A stretch of DNA of 43,504 nucleotides from Sporosarcina sp. E16_8 (GTDB lineage Bacteria > Bacillota > Bacilli > Bacillales_A > Planococcaceae): NCBI RefSeq assembly GCF_017347095.1, contig NZ_JADPRZ010000028.1, positions 1 through 43,504 of the forward strand, read 5' to 3'. Of the stretch, positions 1 to 8,624 are shown one piece after another. The notes below the pieces were generated by a model. The model ran no database searches. It worked only from the letters and a program-made list of their open reading frames with translations, and was not told the DNA's origin. The number at the start of each line of letters is the position of its first letter. Within the stretch, counting starts at the first letter, position 1. The position numbers and the translations under genes were made by a program.

Positions 1-36
1 GATCCGGCGCCTGCAGGATGCGGGTGTGCAGCCTTT

Positions 37-51
37 GCCGCAGGACGCGGC
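37..51. repeat. Hairpin copy 1 of a dispersed structured repeat
   Basis: Positions 37-41 (GCCGC) and 47-51 (GCGGC) form a 5-bp stem around the loop AGGAC. An outer stem, GCAGCC (28-33) with GGCTGC (59-64), encloses it. The same loop and architecture with different stem sequences recur near 24237 and 24356. The stems are visible directly. That they act as RNA or DNA structure is inferred from the covariation. Confidence 0.65.
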
Positions 52-75
52 GATATTGGGCTGCCTTTCATTAGT

Positions 76-160
76 GTCGCTCCTTCGCTAGATTTGTTCG
101 TTATACAGGTGAGGTTTACTACCTAGTTAATTCTAAATAAGTAGTGCCGAATATATATAT
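76..160. repeat. Left arm of an 85-bp inverted repeat flanking the aldolase gene
   Basis: The reverse complement of 76-160 matches 1402-1486 over all 85 positions without a gap, with about 11 mismatches (roughly 87% identity). The outer end carries GTCGCTCCTTCGCTAG and the inner end runs into an ATATATATAT stretch. Together the two arms bracket one gene, the DapA-family aldolase. No transposase lies between them. Confidence 0.85.
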
Positions 161-267
161 AAACTAAGCGAAGGCGCCTTTCAAGGGGTAGCCTCCCGCT
201 ACAGCGGATTCAATGGAGCCCTATACTACAATATTTCTAGTTAATAACTTATGAGGAGTGGGTTTTA

Positions 268-1191
268 TTGGCATATGAAGCAGCCAAAAAAAAGTTAAGA
301 GGTTCAATTTGTCCTGTTGTTACACCCTTTACTGAAAGTGGTGCAATCGATGAAAAAGCATTCATTGAGTTGATAAATTGGCAAATTGACAGCGGAAGTC
401 ATGGGATTTCTGTTACAGGAACAAGTGGTGAACCGAGTTCTTTAACAATTGCTGAAAGAAAACGAGTTATGGAACTAGCAAAAGTAACAATTGCTGGACG
501 TGTATTTTTTGCACCTGGTACAGGGTCTACCAATCATGATGAAACAATGGAGTTAACGAAATATGCAGAAGAACTAGGTGCGGATGCTTCAATGGTTATC
601 GTGCCTTACTACAATAGGCCGAACCAGGAAGCACTTTATCAACACTTTAAAACGGTTGCCGATTCAGTTACAACGCCAATCATTATTTACAATATACCAG
701 GTCGATCCGCCGTCAATATGGAAGTTAGCACGATGAAGCGCTTAGTTGAGGATTGCCCGAATATTATCGGTGTAAAAGAAGCAAACAAAGACTTTGAACA
801 TGTAAATCGTGTGCTTCTTAATTGTGGAAGAGACTTCCTATTATTCTCAGGAATCGAACTGCTTTGCTATCCAATGCTTGCAATTGGCGGCGCTGGATTC
901 ATTAGTGCTACAGCAAATGTCGAACCAACAAAAGTAGCCGAACTTTATAATGCGTGGGTTGCTGGAGATGTTGCGCGAGCACAAGATCTTCACTTCGAAT
1001 TAATGCCGTTAAATGACGTACTCTTCAAAGATACAAATCCATCACCCGTTAAAGTAGCACTGGGCATGATGGGGAAAATTACGCCGAAGCTTCGCTTACC
1101 ATTAGGATTACCTTCAGCTGCAATCCAACAAGAAGTTCGTGAATCACTTATTGAACTTGCTATTTTGCCTAAGGAAGGCTCTGTAAAATAA
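268..1191 (+). CDS. DapA-superfamily aldolase/lyase, probably of aromatic catabolism
   Basis: A 307-residue class I aldolase of the DapA/NAL superfamily, which forms a Schiff base with 2-oxo acids in the cytoplasm. Visible active-site elements are the YNIPGR segment with Tyr141 and Arg146, and the Schiff-base lysine Lys170 in GVKEAN. The substrate loop reads GTSGE (51-55), whereas true dihydrodipicolinate synthases have GTTGE. Together with the neighbouring hpaE and hpaD genes this argues against a lysine-biosynthetic role. An aldolase step late in homoprotocatechuate breakdown, such as cleavage of 4-hydroxy-2-oxoheptanedioate, would fit the context but is inference. The TTG start is supported by GAGGAG about 10 bases upstream. 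The gene is framed by inverted repeats. Confidence 0.8.
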   Translation: MAYEAAKKKLRGSICPVVTPFTESGAIDEKAFIELINWQIDSGSHGISVTGTSGEPSSLTIAERKRVMELAKVTIAGRVFFAPGTGSTNHDETMELTKYAEELGADASMVIVPYYNRPNQEALYQHFKTVADSVTTPIIIYNIPGRSAVNMEVSTMKRLVEDCPNIIGVKEANKDFEHVNRVLLNCGRDFLLFSGIELLCYPMLAIGGAGFISATANVEPTKVAELYNAWVAGDVARAQDLHFELMPLNDVLFKDTNPSPVKVALGMMGKITPKLRLPLGLPSAAIQQEVRESLIELAILPKEGSVK

Positions 1192-1591
1192 ATCCGCAAT
1201 GTAGATTGAATGAATGCTTCCATTGAATACCGCTACGGCGCTTAGGGGATGCCTCCCGCCCTAAGCCAGGTAGCTTCGCCACCAGTCTTATGGCTTCGGC
1301 TACCCCTGTAAGGCGCCTGCGCTGTGTTCTAATACGAACCCATTAGAACCCTTTGAATTGCGGCATCAACTAGCACCGGATCCAAAATTCAATACATTGA
1401 CATATATATATTCGGCACTACTTATTCGGGGTTAACTAGGTGTTATTCCTCGCCCGTATAGCGAACAAATCTAGCGAAGGAGCGACAAGCGTAAGGCCAT
1501 CACCAAGCGACTAAGCGGTGTTCTAATACGTACCCCGGTGCCGATTACTGACACCGGATTCAAAACACTAAGAAGAAAATAGGTGATAAGT
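1192..1591. other. Gene-free spacer rich in repeats, upstream of hpaE
   Basis: No convincing gene. It contains a GC-rich imperfect hairpin region (about 1230-1320) with the stem GGTAGC/GCTACC and the GGCGCC-type ends of the dispersed repeat family. It also contains the right arm of the 85-bp inverted repeat and a direct repeat of GTGTTCTAATACG(A/T)ACC at 1324-1340 and 1518-1534. A short palindrome, CCGGTG...CACCGG, lies near 1534-1557. I see no clear promoter. Confidence 0.6.
1402..1486. repeat. Right arm of an 85-bp inverted repeat flanking the aldolase gene
   Basis: Inverted copy of 76-160, equal in length and about 87% identical. The arms are about 1.24 kb apart. The lack of indels suggests a fairly recent origin or pressure to keep the arms matched. 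Confidence 0.85.
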
Positions 1592-3103
1592 ATGGTATCA
1601 ACCAACAAGTTAGCTTCTTATAAACATGAAACACAACAGAATATTTCACTCTATATAAATGGAGAATTCACTCCCGCTATAGGTGGGACCACGATTAAAA
1701 ATATGAATCCGTTTACCAATGAACAAATTAATGAAGTGGCTGAAGGGCAGTCTGCTGATATAAATAAAGCAGTAGCTGCTGCGCGGGAAGCCTTTGATCA
1801 TGGACCATGGAAAACGATGAAGCTTAAAAAAAGAATGGCCTATATTTATCGAATTGCAGATTTGATTGACGAAGAAATAGAGGAAATCGCTTACTTGGAA
1901 TCACTTGATACGGGACTTCCAATTAGCCAAACAAGAAATATGGTAAGTCGTGCTTCAGAAAACTTTCGGTTTTATGCCCGCATGGTAGAAAGTCGTCTCG
2001 TTGGAGATGCCTATCAAGTAGATGATGAATTTATCAACTACACAATTCATGCGCCTGTAGGAGTTGCAGGATTGATCACACCATGGAATGCTCCCTTTAT
2101 GTTGGAGACATGGAAAGTTGCGCCAGCACTTGCGACAGGTAATACAGTTGTTTTAAAACCAGCAGAACTATCTCCACTTTCGGCAAATCTATTAGCTGAA
2201 GTGATTCATAAAGCTGATCTTCCCAAGGGTGTTTTCAACGTTGTTCATGGCTATGGCGAAACAGCAGGGGACGCGCTAGTTAAACATCCTGATGTCCAGC
2301 TTATTTCATTCACAGGGGAAACAACGACGGGTTCAACAATCATTAAAAATAGTGCCGATACACTAAAAAGTTGCTCGATGGAACTTGGTGGGAAATCACC
2401 GATTATCGTCTTTGAAGATGCTGATTTCGAACGTGCATTGGATGCTTGTGTCTGGGGAATATACTCATTTAACGGTGAACGATGTACGGCGAACTCACGC
2501 TTGTTTGTCCAAGAAGGGATCAAAGATAAATTTATTGATGCTTTAAAGATACGTGTTGCGAATATTAAAGTAGGTGACCCACTCGAATCAGATACGGAGG
2601 TGGGTCCGCTGATCGATAAAGGGCATTATAGTAAGGTCAAAAACTATTTAGAAATTGCAATAGAAGAAGGGACCGAAGTGGTTACTGGAGACATTCCAAT
2701 TGCATTAGCGAAAGGGAACTTTGTGGCACCGACGCTTATACTAAATGCTGAAAATAACATGCGAGTTGCACAAGAAGAAATTTTCGGTCCAGTACTAACC
2801 GTGATGACATTTGAAGATGAAGATGAGGTTATTAAGCTGGCAAACGGCGTCGATTACGGACTTGCGGGATATGTGTGGACGAACGATATTAAACGAGGTC
2901 ACCGCGTTGCGCATAAAGTTGAAGCAGGAATGCTTTGGGTGAATGCTCAAAACGTTCGTGACTTGAGAACGCCTTTTGGAGGCTCGAAATCCTCTGGAAT
3001 CGGTCGTGAAGGTGGACATTATGGCTTCGACTTTTATACTGAACAGAAAGTTATTCACGTTTCAATTGCTGATCATCATATTCAGCAGTTCGGGAAAATA
3101 TAG
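1592..3103 (+). CDS. hpaE: 5-carboxymethyl-2-hydroxymuconate semialdehyde dehydrogenase
   Basis: NAD(P)-dependent aldehyde dehydrogenase (503 aa) that oxidises the semialdehyde formed after ring cleavage of homoprotocatechuate. ALDH hallmarks are Asn166 in TPWNAPF, the general base Glu264 in MELGGKSP, and the nucleophile Cys298 in FNGERCTAN (numbered from the ATG). An in-frame GTG nine bases upstream is possible. The ATG is preferred because AGGTG lies six bases before it. hpaD follows after six bases, so the two are surely cotranscribed. The specific HpaE call rests on overall family similarity plus the adjacent ring-cleavage dioxygenase; a related muconate semialdehyde dehydrogenase is the main alternative. 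Confidence 0.87.
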   Translation: MVSTNKLASYKHETQQNISLYINGEFTPAIGGTTIKNMNPFTNEQINEVAEGQSADINKAVAAAREAFDHGPWKTMKLKKRMAYIYRIADLIDEEIEEIAYLESLDTGLPISQTRNMVSRASENFRFYARMVESRLVGDAYQVDDEFINYTIHAPVGVAGLITPWNAPFMLETWKVAPALATGNTVVLKPAELSPLSANLLAEVIHKADLPKGVFNVVHGYGETAGDALVKHPDVQLISFTGETTTGSTIIKNSADTLKSCSMELGGKSPIIVFEDADFERALDACVWGIYSFNGERCTANSRLFVQEGIKDKFIDALKIRVANIKVGDPLESDTEVGPLIDKGHYSKVKNYLEIAIEEGTEVVTGDIPIALAKGNFVAPTLILNAENNMRVAQEEIFGPVLTVMTFEDEDEVIKLANGVDYGLAGYVWTNDIKRGHRVAHKVEAGMLWVNAQNVRDLRTPFGGSKSSGIGREGGHYGFDFYTEQKVIHVSIADHHIQQFGKI

Positions 3104-3109
3104 GGGGGT

Positions 3110-4105
3110 ATGGTGAACACGATGGATTTTTCAATCATTCGAATCGCGAGAACCGTTCTTCATGTAGTAGATTTACAGGTGTCCCGAAAGTTCTATGTGG
3201 ATGGATTAGGCATGATTGAAACCGAAAGTGATGACAATCATATTTACTTAAGAGGTTTAGAAGAACATTCGCATCACAGTTTACTATTGAAAAAAGCAGA
3301 CAAAGCCGTTGTTGAAGTACTTAGTTATAAGGTGGAAAAAGAACAGGATCTTGATGAAATTGAAAAGCTTTTCATCTCACAAGGTCTGAAAACAAAATGG
3401 ATGGCAAAAGGGGTACAACATGCAATCGGAAGAACTCTTCGAGTGCATGATATCTCAGGCATCCCATTAGAGTTTTTTGCAGAAATGACCACTGTTGATC
3501 GGATGCTGCAGCGCTATGATCTTTATCGAGGAGCAAAAATTCAAAGGATAGATCACGTAAACTGTGCAGTACCTGATGTTCAAAAAGCCTTTGATTTTTA
3601 TGTCAATCACTTAGGATTCTCGTGTTCGGAGTATACGGAAACGGAAGAGGGAGACTTGTGGGCAGCATGGCTTTATCGAAAGCCGACTGTTCATGATCAA
3701 GCATTCATGAGTGGTCCTGGTCCAAAATTGCATCATTTTGCTTACTCATTAACAGATCGACTTAGCGTGCTCGATTGCTGTGATGTTTTAGCCAGTATGG
3801 GCTATGCAGATTCGATTGAACGCGGACCCGGCCGCCATGGATTATCCAATGCATTCTTCCTCTATTTGAGAGATCCAGACGGTCACCGTATTGAACTTTA
3901 TACGGGTGATTATTTAACAAGTGACCCAGACTTAAAGCCGAAGCGCTGGGACTTAAATGACCCGCTTCGCCAAACGTTCTGGGGACATAAAGCACCAGAT
4001 TGCTGGTTTAATGAAACGAGTACATTCATTGATATTGAAACGGGTGAAGAAATAGAGTGTCGAGAACCGTTATTGGCACAAAGACAACCGAAGAATATGG
4101 CTTGA
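3110..4105 (+). CDS. hpaD: 3,4-dihydroxyphenylacetate 2,3-dioxygenase (extradiol)
   Basis: Ring-cleaving extradiol dioxygenase of the vicinal-oxygen-chelate superfamily with two VOC domains (about residues 10-130 and 145-290). The metal site of the Fe/Mn HPCD family is complete in the second domain: His149 in RIDHVNCAV, His208/209 in KLHHFAY and Glu262 in HRIELYTGDY. It opens homoprotocatechuate to 5-carboxymethyl-2-hydroxymuconate semialdehyde, the substrate of the upstream hpaE product. The start is uncertain. The ATG at 3110 is only one base from the GGGGGG stretch. ATG 3122 gives the family-typical beginning MDFSIIRIARTVLH and may be the real start. Confidence 0.9.
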   Translation: MVNTMDFSIIRIARTVLHVVDLQVSRKFYVDGLGMIETESDDNHIYLRGLEEHSHHSLLLKKADKAVVEVLSYKVEKEQDLDEIEKLFISQGLKTKWMAKGVQHAIGRTLRVHDISGIPLEFFAEMTTVDRMLQRYDLYRGAKIQRIDHVNCAVPDVQKAFDFYVNHLGFSCSEYTETEEGDLWAAWLYRKPTVHDQAFMSGPGPKLHHFAYSLTDRLSVLDCCDVLASMGYADSIERGPGRHGLSNAFFLYLRDPDGHRIELYTGDYLTSDPDLKPKRWDLNDPLRQTFWGHKAPDCWFNETSTFIDIETGEEIECREPLLAQRQPKNMA

Positions 4106-4165
4106 TAGCTGAACTATACAATTACCCTGGTTCCAGTTACTGACAACGGATTTAGTAAACATTAT

Positions 4166-4213
4166 AAAACACCTACGAAAATGGTCCATTTTGCATTTTT
4201 GTGGGTGTTTTTT
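4166..4213 (+). terminator. Rho-independent terminator after hpaD
   Basis: AAACACCTACGAAAATG pairs with CATTTTTGTGGGTGTTT across a short loop, allowing G-U pairs, and is followed by a run of T. It closes the hpaE-hpaD transcript. Confidence 0.8.
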
Positions 4214-4327
4214 GCATTGGTAAGAACTACAGAGTACAAAACGATTGTATGACCTCCAAATTGAATTTTGCCTTTACTTGGACCCAATTTGGACATGCCG
4301 GGAACTATCCAATACGAATAAGTCTAA

Positions 4328-4341
4328 TGTAAGCGCTTAAA
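4328..4341 (+). promoter_or_regulatory. cre-like box (CcpA) upstream of the first substrate-binding gene
   Basis: TGTAAGCGCTTAAA matches the cre consensus TGWAANCGNTNWCA with one mismatch. It lies about 24 bases upstream of the -35 element, a location seen for CcpA-activated promoters. The same box stands at the same place before the paralogue (10022-10035). Binding by CcpA is inferred. A palindrome, AAACATTCGGAATGTTT (4339-4355), overlaps its end and is not conserved in the second copy. Confidence 0.6.
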
Positions 4342-4364
4342 CATTCGGAATGTTTGGAATCTCG

Positions 4365-4393
4365 TTGACTATCAATCACGGTCAGTGTAGCAT
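4365..4393 (+). promoter_or_regulatory. Sigma-A promoter of the first substrate-binding gene
   Basis: TTGACT (-35) and TAGCAT (-10) are separated by 17 bases. Sequence and spacing are mirrored upstream of the paralogous gene (TTGACT, 17 bases, TATTGT at 10059-10087), and the shared bases extend into the spacer (CAGTGTA). This conservation supports the assignment. Confidence 0.75.
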
Positions 4394-4465
4394 TATGAAA
4401 AATTATCTTTAAGAATAAAATTCACACAAAATAATAAGATTTAATTAATTAAAGGGGGAAAAAGA

Positions 4466-5452
4466 ATGAAGATTTGTTTGAAGAAAATGGCGGTTGTCGT
4501 TTTTGGTGCTGCATTACTTCTTGCGGCATGTGGAGACGGAGAGAAAATAGAAACGAGTACTAATGAGGACACAAAAAAATATAAAATAGGTGTCACGCAA
4601 ATCGTAGAACATCCCTCATTGAATGCCGCTTATGATGGCTTTAAAAAGGCGATAGAAGATGCAGGGCTTGACGTGGAATATCTAGTGCAGAATGCACAAA
4701 ACGACAATAGTGCTAACACAACGATTGCAACAAACCTTGTTAACTCTGGTGTAGATTTGATTTTTGCGAATTCTACACCCAGTGCACAAGCTGTAGCAAG
4801 TGCGACTCAAGAAATTCCAATCGTTTTCACATCAGTTACGGATGCTGTTGGCGCAGAATTAGTAGATTCATTGGAAAGTCCGGGAGGTAATGTGACGGGC
4901 ACGATTGATTTGCATCCTGATGTAATTCCGCAAACATTAAAGTTCCTAAAAGAACAATTAGGTGCGAAAAATATAGGCATGATTTTTAATTCGGGAGAAC
5001 AAAATGCACGAGCTCAAATGGACAAAGCAAAAGTATTAGCACTAGATATGGATATAACTATTGTTGAAGCGTCTGTTGCTACTTCAGCGGATGTGAAACA
5101 AGCTGTGGACTCATTGGTCGGTAAAGTCGATGCATTGTACATCATTAAAGATAACACGGTTGTTTCCGCGCTTGAAACTGTAACGTCAGTTGCATATGAC
5201 AATAAATTACCAATGATGGTTGGTGAGCTAGACTCCGTGAAACGAGGTGGATTAGCAGCTTATGGTTTTAATTATCATGAACTCGGCTATGAAACAGGTC
5301 AAATGGCTGTGAAAATCTTAAAAGGAGAAAGCAAGCCCTCCGAATTACCTGTTCAAGTTCCGAAAAACTTGAAATTTGTTATTAATGAAGATACTGCATC
5401 TAAAATAGGTCTTGAAATTAAAGAAGAGTGGCAAGCTGAACGTAGTGAATGA
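4466..5452 (+). CDS. ABC transporter substrate-binding lipoprotein (COG2984/TrpX type), orphan copy
   Basis: A 328-residue extracellular lipoprotein of the ABC_sub_bind family (COG2984). The N-terminus has a lysine-rich start, a hydrophobic stretch and the lipobox LAAC, with Cys22 as the lipidation site. The periplasmic-binding fold is recognisable by VTQIVEHPSLNAA, NDNSANTT and the DLIFANSTPSAQA segment. It is closely similar along its whole length to the protein at 10154-11167, which has its own permease and ATPase. No permease or ATPase follows this copy. It probably feeds the same transporter as an alternative receptor, or is a silent duplicate. The ligand cannot be read from sequence. 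Relatives include the tryptophan importer TrpX. SD GGGGG is at the right distance. Confidence 0.88.
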   Translation: MKICLKKMAVVVFGAALLLAACGDGEKIETSTNEDTKKYKIGVTQIVEHPSLNAAYDGFKKAIEDAGLDVEYLVQNAQNDNSANTTIATNLVNSGVDLIFANSTPSAQAVASATQEIPIVFTSVTDAVGAELVDSLESPGGNVTGTIDLHPDVIPQTLKFLKEQLGAKNIGMIFNSGEQNARAQMDKAKVLALDMDITIVEASVATSADVKQAVDSLVGKVDALYIIKDNTVVSALETVTSVAYDNKLPMMVGELDSVKRGGLAAYGFNYHELGYETGQMAVKILKGESKPSELPVQVPKNLKFVINEDTASKIGLEIKEEWQAERSE

Positions 5453-5604
5453 ATAGGGTATGATTCATCACGCTTTCCGCGAGTATTGGTGCTGTTAATT
5501 AATCTAGGCTTCTCATGTAGACAGTATCACTCATGATTCGTTTTAGACTAGCCATGCGTGGGTATGCTAGTAACGAATCGAAACTCAAGGAGGTTAATGA
5601 AATT

Positions 5605-6399
5605 ATGTCATTAAGTAAAGAACTTCAAACCCTAAAAGACTTTCACTGCGATGAGCGTTGTGTATTGAGTGTCTATTTAAACACTAATCCAGGTGATCCA
5701 GAGCAACTAAATGGGGCGTGGAGAATTCATTTGAAGAGTGGTTTGAAGCGGATTGATGAATATTTGACTGCTTCTGACGATGAAAATGAATTGAAAGCCT
5801 TTAATGAGCTAAAGAAAAAAATCGCAAAAGAAGTCGAGGATAATAAGAATGATCTAAGCAAAGGTGTCGTAATTTTTGCGTCAATTGACCCCGAATTATG
5901 GTCGGTTCACTATGTTCAGGTCCCTGTGAAAACCAGCTTCCACTGGGAAAACCACCCAGTGACTGAAGAGATGGAGTATATGTACAAAGCCTATCCGGAA
6001 GCAGGGATTATATTGCCGAGCTTTGGGGAAGTGCGTATCTTAGACACAGCAATGGGAGCTGTCCTTGCCGATTTCTCCTATGATTTCGATCCGAATCTGG
6101 AAGGGTGGGGGGAACGGAGTAAAGCTTCTGCTGCTCATAATGTAGGAATGGGAAGCTCAAAAGGCGACGCAATTGAACCACGCCTGAGAGAAAATCTGCA
6201 GAGGTTCTACAAAGGAATGGGTGAAATCATCGGAACACTGAAGAAAGAACGCGGCTGGCAAGAAATCCATGTGTCGGGTGAAGCTGATTTAGCAAACGCC
6301 TTCGCTGAAACGTTGCGAGAAAAACCAGCAAGCTGCATTTACAAAAACCTAAATAACAGCAAGCCAAATGATGTGATTCACCAAGTCTTTGAAAAGTAA
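5605..6399 (+). CDS. VLRF1/baeRF-family aeRF1-type release-factor-like protein
   Basis: A 264-residue protein resembling the bacterial archaeo-eukaryotic release-factor-like (VLRF1/baeRF) family of Bacillales. Features are an N-terminal CVLSVYLNTNPGD strand region, a charged helical middle and a C-terminal KERGWQEIHVSGEADLANAF segment typical of eRF1 domain 3-like folds. The proposed role is peptide release or ribosome rescue. This is family-level inference and no biochemical function is proven for this protein. ATG 5605 is chosen because AAGGAGG lies 11 bases before it; an upstream in-frame ATG at 5533 has no ribosome binding site. It stands alone with its own terminator. Confidence 0.72.
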   Translation: MSLSKELQTLKDFHCDERCVLSVYLNTNPGDPEQLNGAWRIHLKSGLKRIDEYLTASDDENELKAFNELKKKIAKEVEDNKNDLSKGVVIFASIDPELWSVHYVQVPVKTSFHWENHPVTEEMEYMYKAYPEAGIILPSFGEVRILDTAMGAVLADFSYDFDPNLEGWGERSKASAAHNVGMGSSKGDAIEPRLRENLQRFYKGMGEIIGTLKKERGWQEIHVSGEADLANAFAETLREKPASCIYKNLNNSKPNDVIHQVFEK

Positions 6400-6412
6400 A
6401 TAAGCGAAATTG

Positions 6413-6457
6413 GAAAAATGAACCGCTCTTTTTTAAAAGAGCGGTTCATTTTTTTAT
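6413..6457 (+). terminator. Rho-independent terminator after the VLRF1 gene
   Basis: A long perfect stem, AAATGAACCGCTCTTTT against AAAAGAGCGGTTCATTT, followed by TTTT. It is strong and nearly symmetric. Confidence 0.9.
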
Positions 6458-6727
6458 CTGGAAAATTATAAAATTTCGTACTGTGGATAAATTATAACCT
6501 AAAGAATTTACGTCTAGGCTCAAGGCGCCAGTCCCTCGAGTCTCTTCAGAATTGAAGATAAAAGCAAAGAGTGCCTTTGTTCTGCTTACTATTGAAATGA
6601 ATGTCATTAGTTAGAACACACCGCCTACTAGACGAATAACATAGGATGGGTAGAGTGATAGATAGGATTCAGGTCAAATCTTACTTAGGAAATTATTATG
6701 TTGTCAAAATGAAGGGATGTGTTAGCG
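6458..6727. other. Spacer with a degenerate repeat remnant, upstream of the LysM gene
   Basis: Contains a decayed end of the dispersed repeat family (CGTCTAGGCTCAAGGCGCCAG near 6511) and, in reverse, the GGTGTGTTCTAA motif also seen at 1324 and 1518. I see no clear sigma-A promoter before the next gene. A sporulation sigma-factor promoter is possible but not identified. Confidence 0.4.
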
Positions 6728-8548
6728 ATGCAACTTTTTTACGTAGTTCGGTCTGGTGACACATTAAATAACATAGCTAAGCGGTGGGAACTTCCAGTGA
6801 AATCCATTATTTCTGCAAATAATTTAACGTCTCCGTATAGAATCTTTGTCGGGCAACAGCTGTCAATTCCACCTGGCATCAATAAATACCGTGTGAAGTC
6901 GGGGTATTCCGTGTATCGGATTTCCCAAATGTACGGTGTTCCAGTTTCTTTGATTGTTGAAAAAAATAGGCTTAGGCCACCTTATGCCATACATGTTGGT
7001 CAATTACTTGAAATACCGCCTGGCGTTTCTTATTATGTCGTTCAACCTAGGGATACATTGGTTCAGATTGCCAAGCGTTTCAACGTGACAACAGGTGGTC
7101 AAAGCAACCCTAAGTATTTACAAACTTCCAACGAACTGCCAACCACAGCCATTAATCCAGGAATGAAATTAGGTATTCCTTACGCTCCTACCGGTGATCA
7201 AGGATTTCTTGCTTATACATCAAATCGCGGAGGACAGTACGATATTTGGGTGTATAATCCACGTACTGGGGAAAATAGGAAACTTACAAATGGTTTAGGT
7301 GATGCACAATCGAAACCAGTTTGGTCGCCTGATAGCAGTCGAATCGCATTTGTGGGGAAGGATAGAATTATCTATGTTATTTATACCACAACGGGTTTAA
7401 TCGCTGGTATAGATCAGTTGAAAGAAGGGGGAGATTTCAGTCTCGACTGGTCTCCAAATAGTTCAAGTTTGGCTTATGCGGCCCGAGGAACGATCATGTT
7501 GTATAACGCCACGCTGCATGAAGCGAAGGCTCTCAGGCAACCCGGCGCATCCGAAGTCAGCTGGTTTCCGAGTGGCACGGAATTATTGTTTCAAGCCCGT
7601 GATGCTTCCGGTATAAGCCAGCTGTTCCGTAGTGGGATAAACGGAACAGCTAAACAGCAAATCACTAAAAATACAAATGGTCCTCTCCATGATGCGCGTC
7701 TATCGCCGGACGGTAGGTTTGTTCTCTATACAACACCTGGCGCAAGTGTCTCAATCATTTACACTGTGGATCTTGCTACAGGTGCTGTAAATGAGGTGAA
7801 AGGGGGACAGGATGGCAAAAACTATTTCCCGGAATGGTCACCTGATTCTTTACGAATCGCTTATAGTGCAACCGTATCTGATGACAGAGGTTTTTTTTCG
7901 CAAATAAGAACTGTGGAACGTCTTGGGAATGATGATCGGATATGGGCGATTTCGAATTGCTTTTCTACGCCAGTTACTTGGTCACCTGACGGAAGAAAAG
8001 TTGCATACCTTTCTGGGTGTAAAGGGCAAGAATTTGCGAATGAACTGTGGGTTTTTGATCTAACTCATCCGGTCCCGATTCGACTCATAGAAGGCGTGCC
8101 TATCACGTCGGTGCAATGGTCGCCAACACCGATTATGGATTTGTCAAAAGCAGAATTTACGAATGATACATTTGACGTTAACTTTCAATATCCCGCAAGG
8201 TGGCATAGGGTAAGCGATGAAAGATACGAAGGTAATGATGGTTATTTTCAAATTTCAGCTCTTTTTGGATCAGATTCCATTGACAAGGTATGCCATGACG
8301 AAGCTTTTCAAAAATTAATGCCCTATGGTTCAGCGCCTCGAATAATACAATCACAGAATCCGTATGAACAATCTTGTACCATTTTACCTTCTGCCGATCA
8401 ACCTGCTGACATGAATGGGCAGGCAGCTTTTATAGCACAATATCCAAATCCGATAATGATTGATGGAATATCTTATAATTACTTTATATTATGGGCTGAT
8501 AAGGAACATATTGATGGGATTTCCTCAACGCTTTTATTTTTACCGTAG
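6728..8548 (+). CDS. LysM-repeat protein with a TolB/WD40-like beta-propeller
   Basis: A 606-residue protein. The N-terminus has three LysM modules (about 4-50, 52-97 and 99-152; YVVRSGDTLNNIA, YRVKSGYSVYRIS and YVVQPRDTLVQIA). A propeller of repeated PVWSPDSSRIAFVG-like blades follows (about 160-470; WSPD, WSPN, LSPDG, WSPDG). The C-terminal ~130 residues are unrecognised. There is no signal peptide: LysM begins at residue 4. Among Bacillales, LysM proteins without a signal are typical of spore coat and cortex proteins such as SafA and YaaH. A spore-surface role is therefore plausible but inferred. ATG 6728 is favoured over GTG 6719 because GAAGGGA is about 10 bases upstream. Confidence 0.8.
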   Translation: MQLFYVVRSGDTLNNIAKRWELPVKSIISANNLTSPYRIFVGQQLSIPPGINKYRVKSGYSVYRISQMYGVPVSLIVEKNRLRPPYAIHVGQLLEIPPGVSYYVVQPRDTLVQIAKRFNVTTGGQSNPKYLQTSNELPTTAINPGMKLGIPYAPTGDQGFLAYTSNRGGQYDIWVYNPRTGENRKLTNGLGDAQSKPVWSPDSSRIAFVGKDRIIYVIYTTTGLIAGIDQLKEGGDFSLDWSPNSSSLAYAARGTIMLYNATLHEAKALRQPGASEVSWFPSGTELLFQARDASGISQLFRSGINGTAKQQITKNTNGPLHDARLSPDGRFVLYTTPGASVSIIYTVDLATGAVNEVKGGQDGKNYFPEWSPDSLRIAYSATVSDDRGFFSQIRTVERLGNDDRIWAISNCFSTPVTWSPDGRKVAYLSGCKGQEFANELWVFDLTHPVPIRLIEGVPITSVQWSPTPIMDLSKAEFTNDTFDVNFQYPARWHRVSDERYEGNDGYFQISALFGSDSIDKVCHDEAFQKLMPYGSAPRIIQSQNPYEQSCTILPSADQPADMNGQAAFIAQYPNPIMIDGISYNYFILWADKEHIDGISSTLLFLP

Positions 8549-8556
8549 GGTGTTTG

Positions 8557-8594
8557 AAAAAAACCACTAGGATTAGTAATTCCTAGTGGTTTTC
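8557..8594. terminator. Terminator between the LysM gene and the convergent small gene
   Basis: AAAACCACTAGGA pairs with TCCTAGTGGTTTT. With A/T runs on both sides it can work in both directions, ending the LysM gene and the minus-strand gene at 8625-8822. Confidence 0.85.
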
Positions 8595-8624
8595 AGTAGC
8601 TACCTTATTTAATTTCTTCTATTA

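Noticed and set aside
4328..4465. T-box or tryptophan-type leader before the TrpX-like genes
   Set aside because: No specifier loop, no TGGTACCGCG box and no leader terminator were found before either substrate-binding gene.
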